A stretch of 64,000 nucleotides of DNA from Candidatus Magnetomicrobium cryptolimnococcus (GTDB taxonomy: Bacteria; Nitrospirota; Thermodesulfovibrionia; Thermodesulfovibrionales; Magnetobacteriaceae). The notes under the pieces are model-generated. The model was not told the DNA's origin. It saw nothing but the letters and a program-made list of their open reading frames with translations, and made no database searches. Below are positions 17,142-26,117 of this stretch, one piece after another; position 1 is the first letter of the stretch, and the number at the start of each line of letters is the position of its first letter. Location of the stretch: NCBI GenBank assembly GCA_018606805.1, contig JAGYWI010000004.1, positions 88,509 through 152,508 on the forward strand, written 5' to 3'. A program made the position numbers and the translations under genes.

Positions 17142-17550
17142 AATGGATGTAGTGCGTGCTTGGTTCAAAAGGGCAGACAATGATCTAAGGGCCGCAGAGA
17201 TGGCTTTTACACTAGAGAGTCCGCTTTATGATATAGCTTGTTTTCACGCCCAACAATGTGCAGAAAAATACCTAAAAGGATTTCTTGTATATAACGAAAT
17301 AGATTTTCCTAAAACACATGTTATCGAATATCTTGTATCCATTTGTAAGCCTTTTGCACCTTCAATTCAATCAATGCTTAATAACGTGGAAATATTATCT
17401 AATTACGCAGTAGAATCACGTTATCCAATGGATAACTCTTCTCTTTACGAAATCCCAAGACACAAAGCCAAAGAAGCTATTACGATGGCAAAAAAAGTCA
17501 GGTCTACCATAATCACTTTAATGGGAAGCAATATGACAGTTATTTTATAA
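17128..17550 (+). CDS. HEPN domain protein, partner of the MNT gene
   Basis: A 140-residue helical protein with the HEPN signature AQQCAEKYLKGFLV and KTHVIEYLV, and a C-terminal SRYPM segment followed by RHKAKEAI. HEPN proteins coupled to MNT partners are often RNA-cutting toxins. The classical RxxxxH active site of HepT is not clear here; SRYPMDN in this subfamily may mean a nucleotide-binding rather than a nuclease role. I chose ATG 17128 (AAAGGAA upstream) over the earlier in-frame ATG, which would overlap the MNT gene far more. Confidence 0.82.
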   Translation: MSIPKMDVVRAWFKRADNDLRAAEMAFTLESPLYDIACFHAQQCAEKYLKGFLVYNEIDFPKTHVIEYLVSICKPFAPSIQSMLNNVEILSNYAVESRYPMDNSSLYEIPRHKAKEAITMAKKVRSTIITLMGSNMTVIL

Positions 17551-17611
17551 ATTTAAAAACATTTTTATAGAACATAATAAATTTATATTATTAATAAAAC
17601 AGAGGTTAAAT

Positions 17612-18700
17612 ATGTTATTTGAACCATTAAACATAAAAAATATTGTCTTAAAAAATAGACTTATAAGGTCTGCAACCTATGAAAAACTTGCAGATAAAAA
17701 TGGCTATGTAACATCAGGGCTTATTAAGATATATGAAGCGCTTGCAAGTGGTGGGATCGGATTAATAATAACCGGCAACGCCCTTGTCCATCCATCTGGT
17801 ATGTCCGTACCACAGATATTGTCAATTCATAACGACTCCTACATTGCAGGCTTAAAAACCTTGACAAATGCTGTACACAATGCAGGCGGTACTATATTTA
17901 TTCAGCTTGTGCATGGCGGCCGTCAATGCTATCCAGAGCTTTTGGGCGGTAAACCACCAATAGCACCTTCGGCAGTTTTTGAATCTCTCTTACGTGTGAT
18001 GCCAAAACAAATGACAGAGGAAGAGGTATGGGAAATCATTGCGGCTTTTGGTGAATCTGCACACAGGGCAAAAGAGGCAGGATTTGACGGCATCCAAATA
18101 CATGGAGCACACGGCTATCTTGTTAGTGAGTTCTTATCATCATATACAAATAAAAGGAATGACTACTGGGGCGGAGATGAGAATAGACGCTTTCATTTTG
18201 TTGAGAAGTTGATGAGGGCAGTGAGAAACGCCGTTGGGAACGATTACCCCGTAATTATAAAAATGAATGCTGCTGATTTTATAAATGGTGGGCTTGAAGG
18301 TGATGAAAGCCTTAGAATAGCCAAAAGGCTTGAAGAGATTTCATTTGATGCCGTTGAGGTGAGCGGTGGTATGTATGAATCTGATCTAAAACCTGCAAGG
18401 GAACAGATTCTAAAGGAAGAAGATGAGGCTTATTTTAGGGCTTATACCAAAGACTTTAAAAAACTACTAAACATTCCAGTGATTTTAGTTGGAGGAATAC
18501 GCTCAAAGAATGTTGCTGAGGCTATTTTAAAAAATCATGAGGCCGATTTTATTTCCATGTCCAGACCCTTAATTAGGGAACCGGATTTGCCAAATAAGTT
18601 TAAAGAGTCAAAGGAAAAAGCAGATTGCATCTCTTGCAATGGATGTATGCGTTTTAGGAAACTTGATTTTGTTAAATGTATACATGAAGAAAATAAGTAA
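17612..18700 (+). CDS. Old yellow enzyme family FMN oxidoreductase
   Basis: The 362-residue product is an FMN TIM barrel of the old yellow enzyme family: LFEPLNIKNIVLKNRLIRSATYE start, FIQLVHGGRQ, the substrate-binding HGAHGYLVSEFLS and the strand VEVSGGMYE. It ends with a cysteine set CISCNGC plus a further Cys about ten residues on. That recalls the 4Fe-4S ligands of the 2,4-dienoyl-CoA reductase branch, but the NAD(P)H/FAD part that follows there is absent. It is therefore a single-domain enzyme that may take electrons through an Fe-S cluster. Substrate unknown; reduction of activated alkenes is typical. AGAGG precedes the ATG. Confidence 0.87.
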   Translation: MLFEPLNIKNIVLKNRLIRSATYEKLADKNGYVTSGLIKIYEALASGGIGLIITGNALVHPSGMSVPQILSIHNDSYIAGLKTLTNAVHNAGGTIFIQLVHGGRQCYPELLGGKPPIAPSAVFESLLRVMPKQMTEEEVWEIIAAFGESAHRAKEAGFDGIQIHGAHGYLVSEFLSSYTNKRNDYWGGDENRRFHFVEKLMRAVRNAVGNDYPVIIKMNAADFINGGLEGDESLRIAKRLEEISFDAVEVSGGMYESDLKPAREQILKEEDEAYFRAYTKDFKKLLNIPVILVGGIRSKNVAEAILKNHEADFISMSRPLIREPDLPNKFKESKEKADCISCNGCMRFRKLDFVKCIHEENK

Positions 18701-18711
18701 AAATAGAAATA

Positions 18712-18765
18712 TAGTAATAGTTCAGCCCCCATGCCTTGTCATTACGAGAAACACAAGCGACGAAG
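18712..18765 (+). repeat. Dispersed palindromic-family repeat, degenerate copy
   Basis: TAGTAATAGTTCAGCCCCC at 18712-18730, followed by TTGTCATTACGAGAAACACAAGCGACGAAG in pieces, repeats the left half of the 7393-7474 element with several substitutions. It runs directly into a GC-rich patch (18765-18830) holding an inverted pair around AGGTGTACCT. Confidence 0.7.
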
Positions 18766-18831
18766 GGTGCGTAGGAGCACCTCCCTCAATCCCGCCTTTT
18801 AAAATAGAGATTGCAGGGAGGTGTACCTCCA

Positions 18832-18972
18832 CACTTTACGGGAGTGCGCCTACGCACTTTACGGGAGTGCGCCTACGCACTTTACGGGAGTGCGCCTACG
18901 CACCTTCGCTGCGCTCGCAATGACAGTGTATAAATATTATATGACCACTACCAATTCAGGACTACCAAACTT
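18832..18972 (-). repeat. Three 23-bp tandem hairpin units plus conserved flank (left copy)
   Basis: Three identical, directly adjacent 23-bp units occupy 18832-18854, 18855-18877 and 18878-18900. Each holds GTGCG and CGCAC arms that could pair across or between units. They are followed by CACCTTCGCTGCGCTCGCAATGAC in two parts and an AT-rich flank ending in TTCAGGACTACCAA (to about 18972). The whole block reappears in inverted orientation at 37529-37670. The 335 bases between 18700 and 19037 hold nothing but these repeats. Confidence 0.85.
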
Positions 18973-19036
18973 TTAGCGTGTTATCTCTTTAGTTATACTT
19001 CTACGTTTGCTATACTCTAAGTAAAAATTCCTTAAC

Positions 19037-19654
19037 TTACTGGCAATGTTTCACAAAATGACTAAAATTTTTTAATATTAAAAGCCCTGCCTTATCGCTC
19101 TTTTCAGGATGAAACTGAGTAGCCATAATATTATCCTTCCATATCATAGAAGTAAACTCATACCCATAATCCGTAACAGCTGCAACAACTGCTGAGTCAT
19201 CACAAACCACATGATAAGAGTGCACAAAATAAAAAAATTGTCCATCATCGATGTTATCAAAAACAGGTGGCTTTCTTATTATTTTGACTTTATTCCAACC
19301 CATGTGCGGCACTTTTAAATTACTTTGAGGAAAGCGTACGACTTTACCTTTTATAATATCAAGCCCATGGGTCAACCCAAACTCTTCAGAGTCAGACATA
19401 AGTATTTGCAATCCAAGACATATTCCAAGGTATGGCTTCCCTTTTTCAACGTCCCTTATAACAGCATCAACAAATCCAAGTCTACTAAGGTTGGCCATGC
19501 AATCCCTAAAAGCTCCAACCCCTGGAAGCACTATACCAGATGCCTCTTGAAGGTCTACCGGCTTAGAAGTAACAACAGCATCAGCCCCAACCTTCTGAAA
19601 AGCCTTCTGCACACTTTTTAAATTACCCATACCATAATCAATTATTGCTATCAT
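19037..19654 (-). CDS. hisH: Imidazole glycerol phosphate synthase glutaminase subunit HisH (orphan)
   Basis: The 205-residue protein is a class I glutamine amidotransferase of the HisH type: start MIAIIDYGMGNLKSV, oxyanion/nucleophile motif YLGICLGLQ with the catalytic Cys, and TQFHPEKS with catalytic His and Glu. It supplies ammonia to HisF for imidazole ring formation in histidine synthesis. No hisF or other his gene is beside it, which is common when his genes are scattered, but HisH paralogs also serve sugar amidination in surface glycans. ATG 19654 gives the family start; a further ATG at 19672 adds six unlikely residues. Confidence 0.88.
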   Translation of the reverse strand: MIAIIDYGMGNLKSVQKAFQKVGADAVVTSKPVDLQEASGIVLPGVGAFRDCMANLSRLGFVDAVIRDVEKGKPYLGICLGLQILMSDSEEFGLTHGLDIIKGKVVRFPQSNLKVPHMGWNKVKIIRKPPVFDNIDDGQFFYFVHSYHVVCDDSAVVAAVTDYGYEFTSMIWKDNIMATQFHPEKSDKAGLLILKNFSHFVKHCQ

Positions 19655-19715
19655 AAGATATGTATTGTACATAAAACAGTTACTTTATACAATACTGTTC
19701 TTTCCTCCTTAAATA

Positions 19716-21251
19716 CTATTTATATATAATAACATATGAGGGGGAAGGACAAAGTACCCCCTTTTCTTCTATATTTTTCTCTATGTTTTGTTTATCTGCA
19801 CATTCCAAAGATATAGTCAAAAACTCCTCTTCAACGGCAATGAATGCCTCTACTATATCGGGATCAAAGTGTTTACCTTTGCCTTCTTGTATAATCCGAG
19901 ACGCTTCCTCATGGGAGAAAGCCCCTTTATACACGCGCTTGCTTCTAAGGGCATCGTAAACATCTGCTATAGCCATGAGTCTTCCAGATAGTGGAATGTT
20001 ATTTCCCTTCAGTCCTTCTGGGTATCCTGTTCCATCCCATTTTTCATGATGAGAGTATGCTATTTCGCCAGCTAATTTTAAAAACGAGTTGGTGCCAAGT
20101 ATCCCCTCTGCTGATTTCAGGGCATCGCGGCCGTAAATAGTATGTTTTTTCATCTCTTCAAACTCCTCATCAGTTAGCCGTCCGGGCTTTTTTAGTATGT
20201 TATCCTTTACGCCTACCTTTCCTATATCATGTAGTGGGGCAGATTTAAACAATAAATCTATTGTTGCAGGTATTAGTATATCCTTAAATCGTGCATCTTT
20301 TTTCAAGCAATTAGCCAGTGAGCGTATATATCGTTGGGTACGGATAATGTGTGCGCCGGTTTCTCCATCTCTTGTTTCAGCCAAAGAGGCTAATGTTTGA
20401 ATAGTAACATCCTGAGTTAATTGCAATTCATCGGTGCGTTCTTTTAGTTTTTGAATCATCTTATTTGTATATAATGCCATGATACCAAATTCATCGTTTG
20501 TGCTTACTGTAACCTTACTTTGTAGGTTTCCATTAGCTACTGAAGTTAGGGCGTTATTTTGATTATAAAAAAATAGATTTAGATTTTTAGAGTAAGAAAT
20601 TATAAGGTTGATTATTTCAATTAGTATAACAGAGCTTACGTAAACTACCTCAAATAACACGGCTCGTTGCAAATAAGCAATGTTTGCCGTATTGGCATGA
20701 ACGAGCAATTTAAGGTGTAGGGACACCACTAAAAAAATTACAGTTGTGGAAAAAACTACACTACATGTAGCCACAAGTGCAAATTTTTTGGTCATCGTAA
20801 ATGGTTTATCCTTTAACATTATATCCAGTCCCTGTTGGGCAAGCTCTTTTGATATATTTCTTTCTCTTTCAAGCACCATATCTATAGCTGCAAAAAACCC
20901 CAAAGTAAGTGAACCTATGATAAGTTTAAATCCGCTTTCAAAGGGAATATCATTAAAAAACATATTGTACATGGCTACTAAAAAAGCAGCGGTTAAAAAC
21001 ATGGCTTTTTCTATTATAAACTGTCTAAACAACTGTTTATCATAAGGAGCGCTTTCTACATATGCTTTCAAAAACCAATTCCTCACAATAAAAACAATAC
21101 CATGGCTAACAACAAGCGAAACGATAAGTCCCGACACCTCAAGACGTGCCATGTATGGGCAGACCTTACCTGAATACACACTTAAGATTAAGGCTGCTAA
21201 TGCGTAATGTATGATAGCCCGTAAAGGTACAGGCTTAGCTAATAGTTTCAT
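19716..21251 (-). CDS. Membrane HD-GYP phosphodiesterase with HAMP-like linker
   Basis: A 511-residue protein. About six hydrophobic segments fill residues 1-225, followed by a HAMP-like linker (SVANGNLQSKVTVSTNDEFGIMALYTNKMIQ), then a full HD-GYP domain: GETGAHIIRTQRYI, LHDIGKVGV, HTIYGRDAL, HHEKWDGTGYPEGLKGNNIPLSGRLMAIADVYDAL. The HHExxDGxGYP (GYP) motif is intact, so hydrolysis of cyclic-di-GMP is expected, at the inner membrane, under control of an unknown signal sensed by the membrane part. PilZ and possible cyclic-di-GMP-binding proteins are encoded nearby (15.9 and 22.4 kb). Confidence 0.9.
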   Translation of the reverse strand: MKLLAKPVPLRAIIHYALAALILSVYSGKVCPYMARLEVSGLIVSLVVSHGIVFIVRNWFLKAYVESAPYDKQLFRQFIIEKAMFLTAAFLVAMYNMFFNDIPFESGFKLIIGSLTLGFFAAIDMVLERERNISKELAQQGLDIMLKDKPFTMTKKFALVATCSVVFSTTVIFLVVSLHLKLLVHANTANIAYLQRAVLFEVVYVSSVILIEIINLIISYSKNLNLFFYNQNNALTSVANGNLQSKVTVSTNDEFGIMALYTNKMIQKLKERTDELQLTQDVTIQTLASLAETRDGETGAHIIRTQRYIRSLANCLKKDARFKDILIPATIDLLFKSAPLHDIGKVGVKDNILKKPGRLTDEEFEEMKKHTIYGRDALKSAEGILGTNSFLKLAGEIAYSHHEKWDGTGYPEGLKGNNIPLSGRLMAIADVYDALRSKRVYKGAFSHEEASRIIQEGKGKHFDPDIVEAFIAVEEEFLTISLECADKQNIEKNIEEKGVLCPSPSYVIIYK

Positions 21252-21309
21252 ACCTTTAACAAACCGCCTGTGTTATAAAGGTTCAGGTATCAGTCCTTTC
21301 ATGTTTTTT

Positions 21310-22230
21310 TTAAGGAGGGCAAGCTGCACACACTGACTTAAACAAGGCCGTACTTAAATATCTATCTCCCCTATCTGGTAAAACAACCACGATGACACCG
21401 TCTTGAAGTTCTTTTGCCTTATTGATGGCAACACGCATGGCACAACCGCTGCTCATTCCAACAAAGAGTCCTTCTTTGTATGCCAGCTCTCTTGCCGTAT
21501 CATAGGCAACTTCATCGTCTACGTTGTGTTTTTCGTCTATTCTGGATGGGTCAAATATCCCCGGTACAATAGATTCCGCCATGTTTTTAAGCCCCTGTAT
21601 CTTATGTCCTAGGTGGGGTTCGGCTGCTACTATTTGTATGGACTTATCGTATTCTTTAAGCCTTCGGCTTGTACCCATAACAGTTCCACTTGTACCGATA
21701 CCACCAATAAAGACACTAATTTCCCTGTTGGTTTGTTCATAAACCTCTATGCCTGTTGTTTCATAATGTGCCCGCCAGTTTGCAGCGTTATTGAACTGAT
21801 CTGGCATGAAGTATATGTCCTTATTTTCTTCGTATATTTTATGTGCCATTCTAATAGCGCCATCTGTGCCCTCTTTACCCGGACTAAGTATCAACTCAGC
21901 ACCAAAGGCCTCCAGTGTTCTGCGCCTTTCAAGACTTACGCACTCAGGCATCACAAGTTTTACCTTATATCCCTTAGCAGCCGCAACCATTGCAAGCCCA
22001 ATACCGGTATTTCCACTTGTTGGTTCAAATATGATTTTATTTTTAGTTAAAAGACCTTTCTCCTCGGCGTCTTTTACCATGTTTAAAGCTATCCTGTCTT
22101 TTACCGAACCCCCAGGATTACTTCCCTCAAGTTTTGCATACAACCGAACCCTCGGATTTGGATTTATGTTGTTTAGCAACACTATTGGCGTGTTTCCTAT
22201 AGCATCAAGCACACTCATATTTTTTAACAT
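21310..22230 (-). CDS. cysK: Cysteine synthase A (O-acetylserine sulfhydrylase)
   Basis: The 306-residue PLP enzyme forms cysteine from O-acetylserine and sulfide. Signatures: the PLP lysine in NPGGSVKDRIAL, the substrate loop PTSGNTGIGLAMVAAAKGY, the phosphate-binding GGIGTSGTVMG and the C-terminal SSGCAMR. The tail has VVVLPDRGDRYLST, standard for CysK/CysM. An AAGGAGG lies one base from ATG 22230 and 12 bases from the in-frame ATG 22218; neither spacing is ideal and the shorter start (MSVLDAIGNTP) fits the family better. No cysE is adjacent. Confidence 0.94.
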   Translation of the reverse strand: MLKNMSVLDAIGNTPIVLLNNINPNPRVRLYAKLEGSNPGGSVKDRIALNMVKDAEEKGLLTKNKIIFEPTSGNTGIGLAMVAAAKGYKVKLVMPECVSLERRRTLEAFGAELILSPGKEGTDGAIRMAHKIYEENKDIYFMPDQFNNAANWRAHYETTGIEVYEQTNREISVFIGGIGTSGTVMGTSRRLKEYDKSIQIVAAEPHLGHKIQGLKNMAESIVPGIFDPSRIDEKHNVDDEVAYDTARELAYKEGLFVGMSSGCAMRVAINKAKELQDGVIVVVLPDRGDRYLSTALFKSVCAACPP

Positions 22231-22258
22231 GCCTCCTTAAAAAAGCAAATTTTGATTC

Positions 22259-22267
22259 ATTATAACA
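22259..22267 (-). promoter_or_regulatory. Extended -10 promoter of cysK
   Basis: On the reverse strand TGTTATAAT occupies 22267 down to 22259, an extended -10 element identical to that at 3090-3098. Transcription would begin near 22252 and give a leader of about 20-35 bases before the cysK start, too short for a riboswitch. Confidence 0.45.
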
Positions 22268-22431
22268 TTAAATAATACTTTAATACACTATCTATAAATA
22301 AAGCTTGCGGTATTATATACGAAAACAAACACGGTTATATGGTTAGATTAAGAAAAAAAGTTTTTTCATTTACATATAAGAATCAAATACTATAAAATAG
22401 AAACGTAAGTGAATTTGGTGCAAAGAAAGAA

Positions 22432-22941
22432 ATGTTTTATAACAGAAGAAATTATTTGCGTGAAGATACTTATCTACCCTTTGAGGCGAGGTTATTAACA
22501 GTCGCCGAGAGGGACAATATCAGTGCCAAAATTTCGGATAAGGCGGTCATTATTGATTTTAGCTCATTACATAGCTTTAATGGTAAAAGCGTTAATGACT
22601 GGTTGAAGATTCTTATTGCAAGGTTTGAATCGCTATCAAAAATGATGGATGACCCCGATGACAAAGAAAAGTTTCAGATGCTTAAGTTTAAGAGGATTAA
22701 TTTAGGGGGAGGGGGGCTAAAGTTTATATCAGAGGTTGAATATAAACTGGACGATATAGTAGAAATTAAAATATTACTACCGCTTATTCCTCCGCTACCG
22801 CTTTATGTGTACGGCGAGGTAACGAGAATCGTAAAAGACAACGATGAGTATGATGTAGGTGTTAAATTTATTGCAGTTGATGAGGCTATTCGCGATGAAA
22901 TAGATAGCTTTGTTGCTAAGATAATAGAAAGAGAGTATTGA
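22432..22941 (+). CDS. PilZ domain protein
   Basis: A 169-residue protein whose C-terminal half fits the PilZ fold: GGGGLKFISEVEYKLDDIVEIKILLPLIPPLPLYVYGEVTRI and a VGVKFIAVDEAIRDEIDSFV ending. PilZ domains bind cyclic-di-GMP through an RxxxR box and a (D/N)xSxxG motif. Here the opening has RRNYLR, a good candidate for RxxxR, while the second motif is reduced to INLGGGG, so binding is uncertain. It has a helical insert (residues 45-85). It stands alone between cysK (divergent) and the metallophosphoesterase (convergent). Confidence 0.75.
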   Translation: MFYNRRNYLREDTYLPFEARLLTVAERDNISAKISDKAVIIDFSSLHSFNGKSVNDWLKILIARFESLSKMMDDPDDKEKFQMLKFKRINLGGGGLKFISEVEYKLDDIVEIKILLPLIPPLPLYVYGEVTRIVKDNDEYDVGVKFIAVDEAIRDEIDSFVAKIIEREY

Positions 22942-22988
22942 CAGGGTAATCTTATACACTGTATTGTGAGGGCAGCGCTCCAATGTCA

Positions 22989-23864
22989 TTAAATCTCTTT
23001 CCTTAGTGTTATAACAACAATTTCCGGACGTGCAAAAAACCTCATAGGCAAAAATACCGTACCAATACCCTTAGTAACAAAAACCTGAGTAAACCCCAGA
23101 TTAATTAAACCATGTCTAAACTTACCATCGGTATAATTACTGTAAATCCTGTCGTATGCCCAAAGGCCAAAGAAGGTTATCTGTCCACCGTGGCTATGTC
23201 CACTTAGGACTAAATCCACAAGGTCTGTTGATAGCGTGCGTGCGTAGTCTGGATTGTGCGATAAAAGTATAACAAAATCATGACTGTTGACATCTGTTGT
23301 GGTTGGTGAAAGTGTTTGAATATCATGCCATAAGTCCCCAACGCCACCTATTTTAATCCGCTCATGTTTTATGTAAACCCACGTGGCTTTATTGTCTAAT
23401 AATTGAATGTTAGCTTTTTTTATAGATACCTTTGTTAAATATAGGTATTGTGTGTGATCATGGTTACCAAGTACAGCATATACACCAAGTGGGGCATTAA
23501 GCGTGGCAAGCTCACTAAATACTGATTCTATATACTGTGGCTCACCATGTGTTGTGTAGTCCCCACCTAATAGGATAATGTCTGGGGAATTGGCATTTAC
23601 CATAGAAATAAGCTTTTTTAATCTATTTTGCGAAAAAAAATGGCTGCGATGTATATCTGCAATAAAAACTATCCTCTTGCCATCAAAAGCCGCCGGTATG
23701 TCCTTATCAAAGAAAGAGAATTTTTCATATTTTATCAAATATGGTTCGACAAAGGCATAAACCGACGTTACGATAGCTATTGAAGCAACAACTGTGGTGA
23801 AAAATCTTTTTTTGTTTTTACTAATGATATGTGCCCTGCCTTGCATTAAAGTATTTGAATACAA
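22989..23864 (-). CDS. Membrane-anchored metallophosphoesterase
   Basis: The 291-residue protein has an N-terminal membrane segment (FFTTVVASIAIVTSVYAFV) and a calcineurin-like phosphoesterase domain with all metal motifs: FIADIHRS, GGDYTTHG, LGNHDH, and SGHSHGGQ. This resembles the YaeI/YkuE group, which acts on lipid or UDP-linked substrates near the membrane. The usual first motif is DxH, seen as ADIH. The substrate is unknown. It is divergent from the chemoreceptor gene, with 99 bases between starts that must hold both promoters. Confidence 0.9.
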   Translation of the reverse strand: MYSNTLMQGRAHIISKNKKRFFTTVVASIAIVTSVYAFVEPYLIKYEKFSFFDKDIPAAFDGKRIVFIADIHRSHFFSQNRLKKLISMVNANSPDIILLGGDYTTHGEPQYIESVFSELATLNAPLGVYAVLGNHDHTQYLYLTKVSIKKANIQLLDNKATWVYIKHERIKIGGVGDLWHDIQTLSPTTTDVNSHDFVILLSHNPDYARTLSTDLVDLVLSGHSHGGQITFFGLWAYDRIYSNYTDGKFRHGLINLGFTQVFVTKGIGTVFLPMRFFARPEIVVITLRKEI

Positions 23865-23963
23865 AATGGGTTTATTATATTATAATACGTGAAAAAGTAA
23901 CAGAGATTAGATAAGAAAGTAAATTAAACGCATGTTTAATAAAACGTTTGGAGCAGTGAATGT

Positions 23964-26048
23964 ATGAAAATAAAACATAAATTAATATTAAATTCCACCG
24001 TGTGCCTTACGCTCATAGTATTAACAGGGATGTTTGGGTATGTTTATTCAGATAGATATGCAAAAGATATGGATACCATAAAGAAAAGACATTTCCCGCT
24101 GTATGCAACGTGCAAGGATTTGAAGTTTGATGTCGTGCAAGTCCAACAGTGGTTAACGGATATAAGTGCAACACGTGGTCTTAACGGTTTGAATGATGGC
24201 ATAGAGAAAGCCGCACAATTTAAAAAAGAAGGCGTGCAGAAGATACAAGAAATTGGCGCACTTGTAAAGGGCAGCTCCTTTGCTTTGGATGCCATAAAAA
24301 CAGCCTTTGAAACATACTATAATGTAGGCTTAGAAATGGCAAGTGGGTATATCCAGTATGGGCCTGAGGTAGGAAACAAGCTGATGCTAAAGTTTGATAG
24401 TGCCTCCGAGTCAATCAACACTAAAGTTGACGATATATGCCATCAAATAAGTAAAGAATTTGAAGACATACTCATCATGCAAGTAAAGGAAGCGGAAAGG
24501 GCACAAAAGATATATCTATTTTTAGTAATTTTTGCCTGTGTAGCCGGGTTATCGGCAGCTGTTATTGTTGGGCTGCATGTTACTAAACCTTTAGGCGATT
24601 TCATAAACGCACTAGAAGGCTTTAATCAGGAAGAAGGGAATTTGCAAGTAAGGATTAATGAGGACAGAAAAGATGAAATGGGCGCTATGGCAAGCTTATT
24701 TAATAGATTTGTTGAAAAGCTAAATACGATGGTATTAAAATTTACAAGAGTAAACGAGCAGGTAACATCCTCGGCGGCTGAGCTTTATATGATAGCCGAA
24801 GAAACAGCTAAGGCTGCTGTTACGCAGCATGAAAAGATAGATTCAGTTTTAAGCTCTATGACCCAAATGAGTGAAAAGACAATGGAGGTTGCCAAAAACG
24901 CCCATGAGGCTTCTGAAACCGCTAAAAACGCTACAAGTATTGCCTTAAAGGGAAGGGACCTTGTTAATCAAGCAATTAATGTAATGGACAATATCCGTGA
25001 TAGGACTGAAAACTCTGCTAATATAATAGAAACCCTGGGGACTCATTCAAATGAAATTGGAGATATTGTAAAGGTAATTAACGAAATAGCGGAACAAACT
25101 AATCTATTAGCCCTAAATGCCGCAATAGAGGCAGCAAGAGCCGGTGAACAAGGTAGAGGGTTTGCCGTTGTTGCAGATGAGGTGCGGAAACTTTCGGAAA
25201 ACACCAGCACTGCAACTAATAAGATAGATAAAATGATTAAAACCATACAACAAAACTCTAGCTCAGCAGTGGTGTCCATGAAGGAAGCTACAAAGGAAGT
25301 GCTAAATGGTGTAAATTATATTAATCAAGCCGGTATCACGCTTAAAGATATAGTGAGTATGAGTGAGGATGTTACTGAGAAAATCGTCAAAATAGCATCA
25401 GCAACCGAGCATCAATCATCAACGGCAGATGAAATAGCTAACTATATGGAAATCATAGCCGATGTTTCAAAGGAACTTGTTAAAAACGCTAAGCGTAACG
25501 CAGGGGCATCACAGGAACTGTCCGTTGACTTAACATCTCAACTGGAAACAGTATTTAACCAATTTATGATTGCCGAAAATGCTGTACAACTGTCCCATGA
25601 TGAGATAGACAATATAATTAAATCTGTACAACCGCTTATAGAATGGAAGGATGAGTACTCCGTTGGTATACAGAAATTTGATGACCAACACAAGGAACTA
25701 TTTAGAATAATAAATAATCTGTATGCTGCTATGAAAAAAAGAGTTGGTAATCAGGTTATTTATGATATATTGAGTAGCCTATTTGAATATACATATACCC
25801 ACTTTGGTGCCGAGGAGGAAGTTATGAATATTTACGGTTACCCACAAGCAAGCATTAGAGGGCACTTAGAAGAACATTTACGGTTTATTATTACTCTAAA
25901 TAAAATCAAAGATGGTTTAAAAAAAGGATATGGCGGTGTCAATCTCCAGCTCTTAAACACTCTAAAGGACTGGACAAACGAACATATATTGAAAATTGAT
26001 AAACAATATGGCGAATTTTTCAAAAAAAGAGGTATTAAAATTAAATAA
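23964..26048 (+). CDS. Chemoreceptor with C-terminal hemerythrin domain
   Basis: This 694-residue methyl-accepting protein has an N-terminal membrane helix, a periplasmic four-helix sensor (about residues 30-175), a second helix ([22 protein letters not shown]), HAMP, and a signalling domain with the invariant tip region [20 protein letters not shown]. Residues 565-694 form a hemerythrin domain with [14 protein letters not shown], two His in IRGHLEEH, and HILKID. The order is as in the DcrH type, in which a cytoplasmic di-iron site senses oxygen. It should direct movement relative to O2 or redox state. No other che genes are in the window. A GGAG precedes the start. Confidence 0.92.
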   Translation: MKIKHKLILNSTVCLTLIVLTGMFGYVYSDRYAKDMDTIKKRHFPLYATCKDLKFDVVQVQQWLTDISATRGLNGLNDGIEKAAQFKKEGVQKIQEIGALVKGSSFALDAIKTAFETYYNVGLEMASGYIQYGPEVGNKLMLKFDSASESINTKVDDICHQISKEFEDILIMQVKEAERAQKIYLFLVIFACVAGLSAAVIVGLHVTKPLGDFINALEGFNQEEGNLQVRINEDRKDEMGAMASLFNRFVEKLNTMVLKFTRVNEQVTSSAAELYMIAEETAKAAVTQHEKIDSVLSSMTQMSEKTMEVAKNAHEASETAKNATSIALKGRDLVNQAINVMDNIRDRTENSANIIETLGTHSNEIGDIVKVINEIAEQTNLLALNAAIEAARAGEQGRGFAVVADEVRKLSENTSTATNKIDKMIKTIQQNSSSAVVSMKEATKEVLNGVNYINQAGITLKDIVSMSEDVTEKIVKIASATEHQSSTADEIANYMEIIADVSKELVKNAKRNAGASQELSVDLTSQLETVFNQFMIAENAVQLSHDEIDNIIKSVQPLIEWKDEYSVGIQKFDDQHKELFRIINNLYAAMKKRVGNQVIYDILSSLFEYTYTHFGAEEEVMNIYGYPQASIRGHLEEHLRFIITLNKIKDGLKKGYGGVNLQLLNTLKDWTNEHILKIDKQYGEFFKKRGIKIK

Positions 26049-26117
26049 CAAAGTGTTAACTGAGAAAAATAAAAAAAGTATGAACGAATTGAATAAGTAG
26101 ACAGGATATTAGCAATA

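Noticed and set aside
18832..18900. Tandem 23-bp units as a small CRISPR array
   Set aside because: The three units are directly adjacent with no spacers, the same block is copied at 37.6 kb, and no cas gene is in the window.
18639..18923. Plus-strand frame over the repeat region
   Set aside because: Its sequence is a translation of the end of the old yellow enzyme gene in another frame and of the repeat units.
19037..19654. PdxT or another amidotransferase instead of HisH
   Set aside because: The start IAIIDYGMGNLKSV and the spacing of the Cys and His/Glu motifs are specific to HisH.
22231..22431. Riboswitch upstream of cysK
   Set aside because: The predicted leader is only about 20-35 bases, with no room for a T-box or SAM-type structure.
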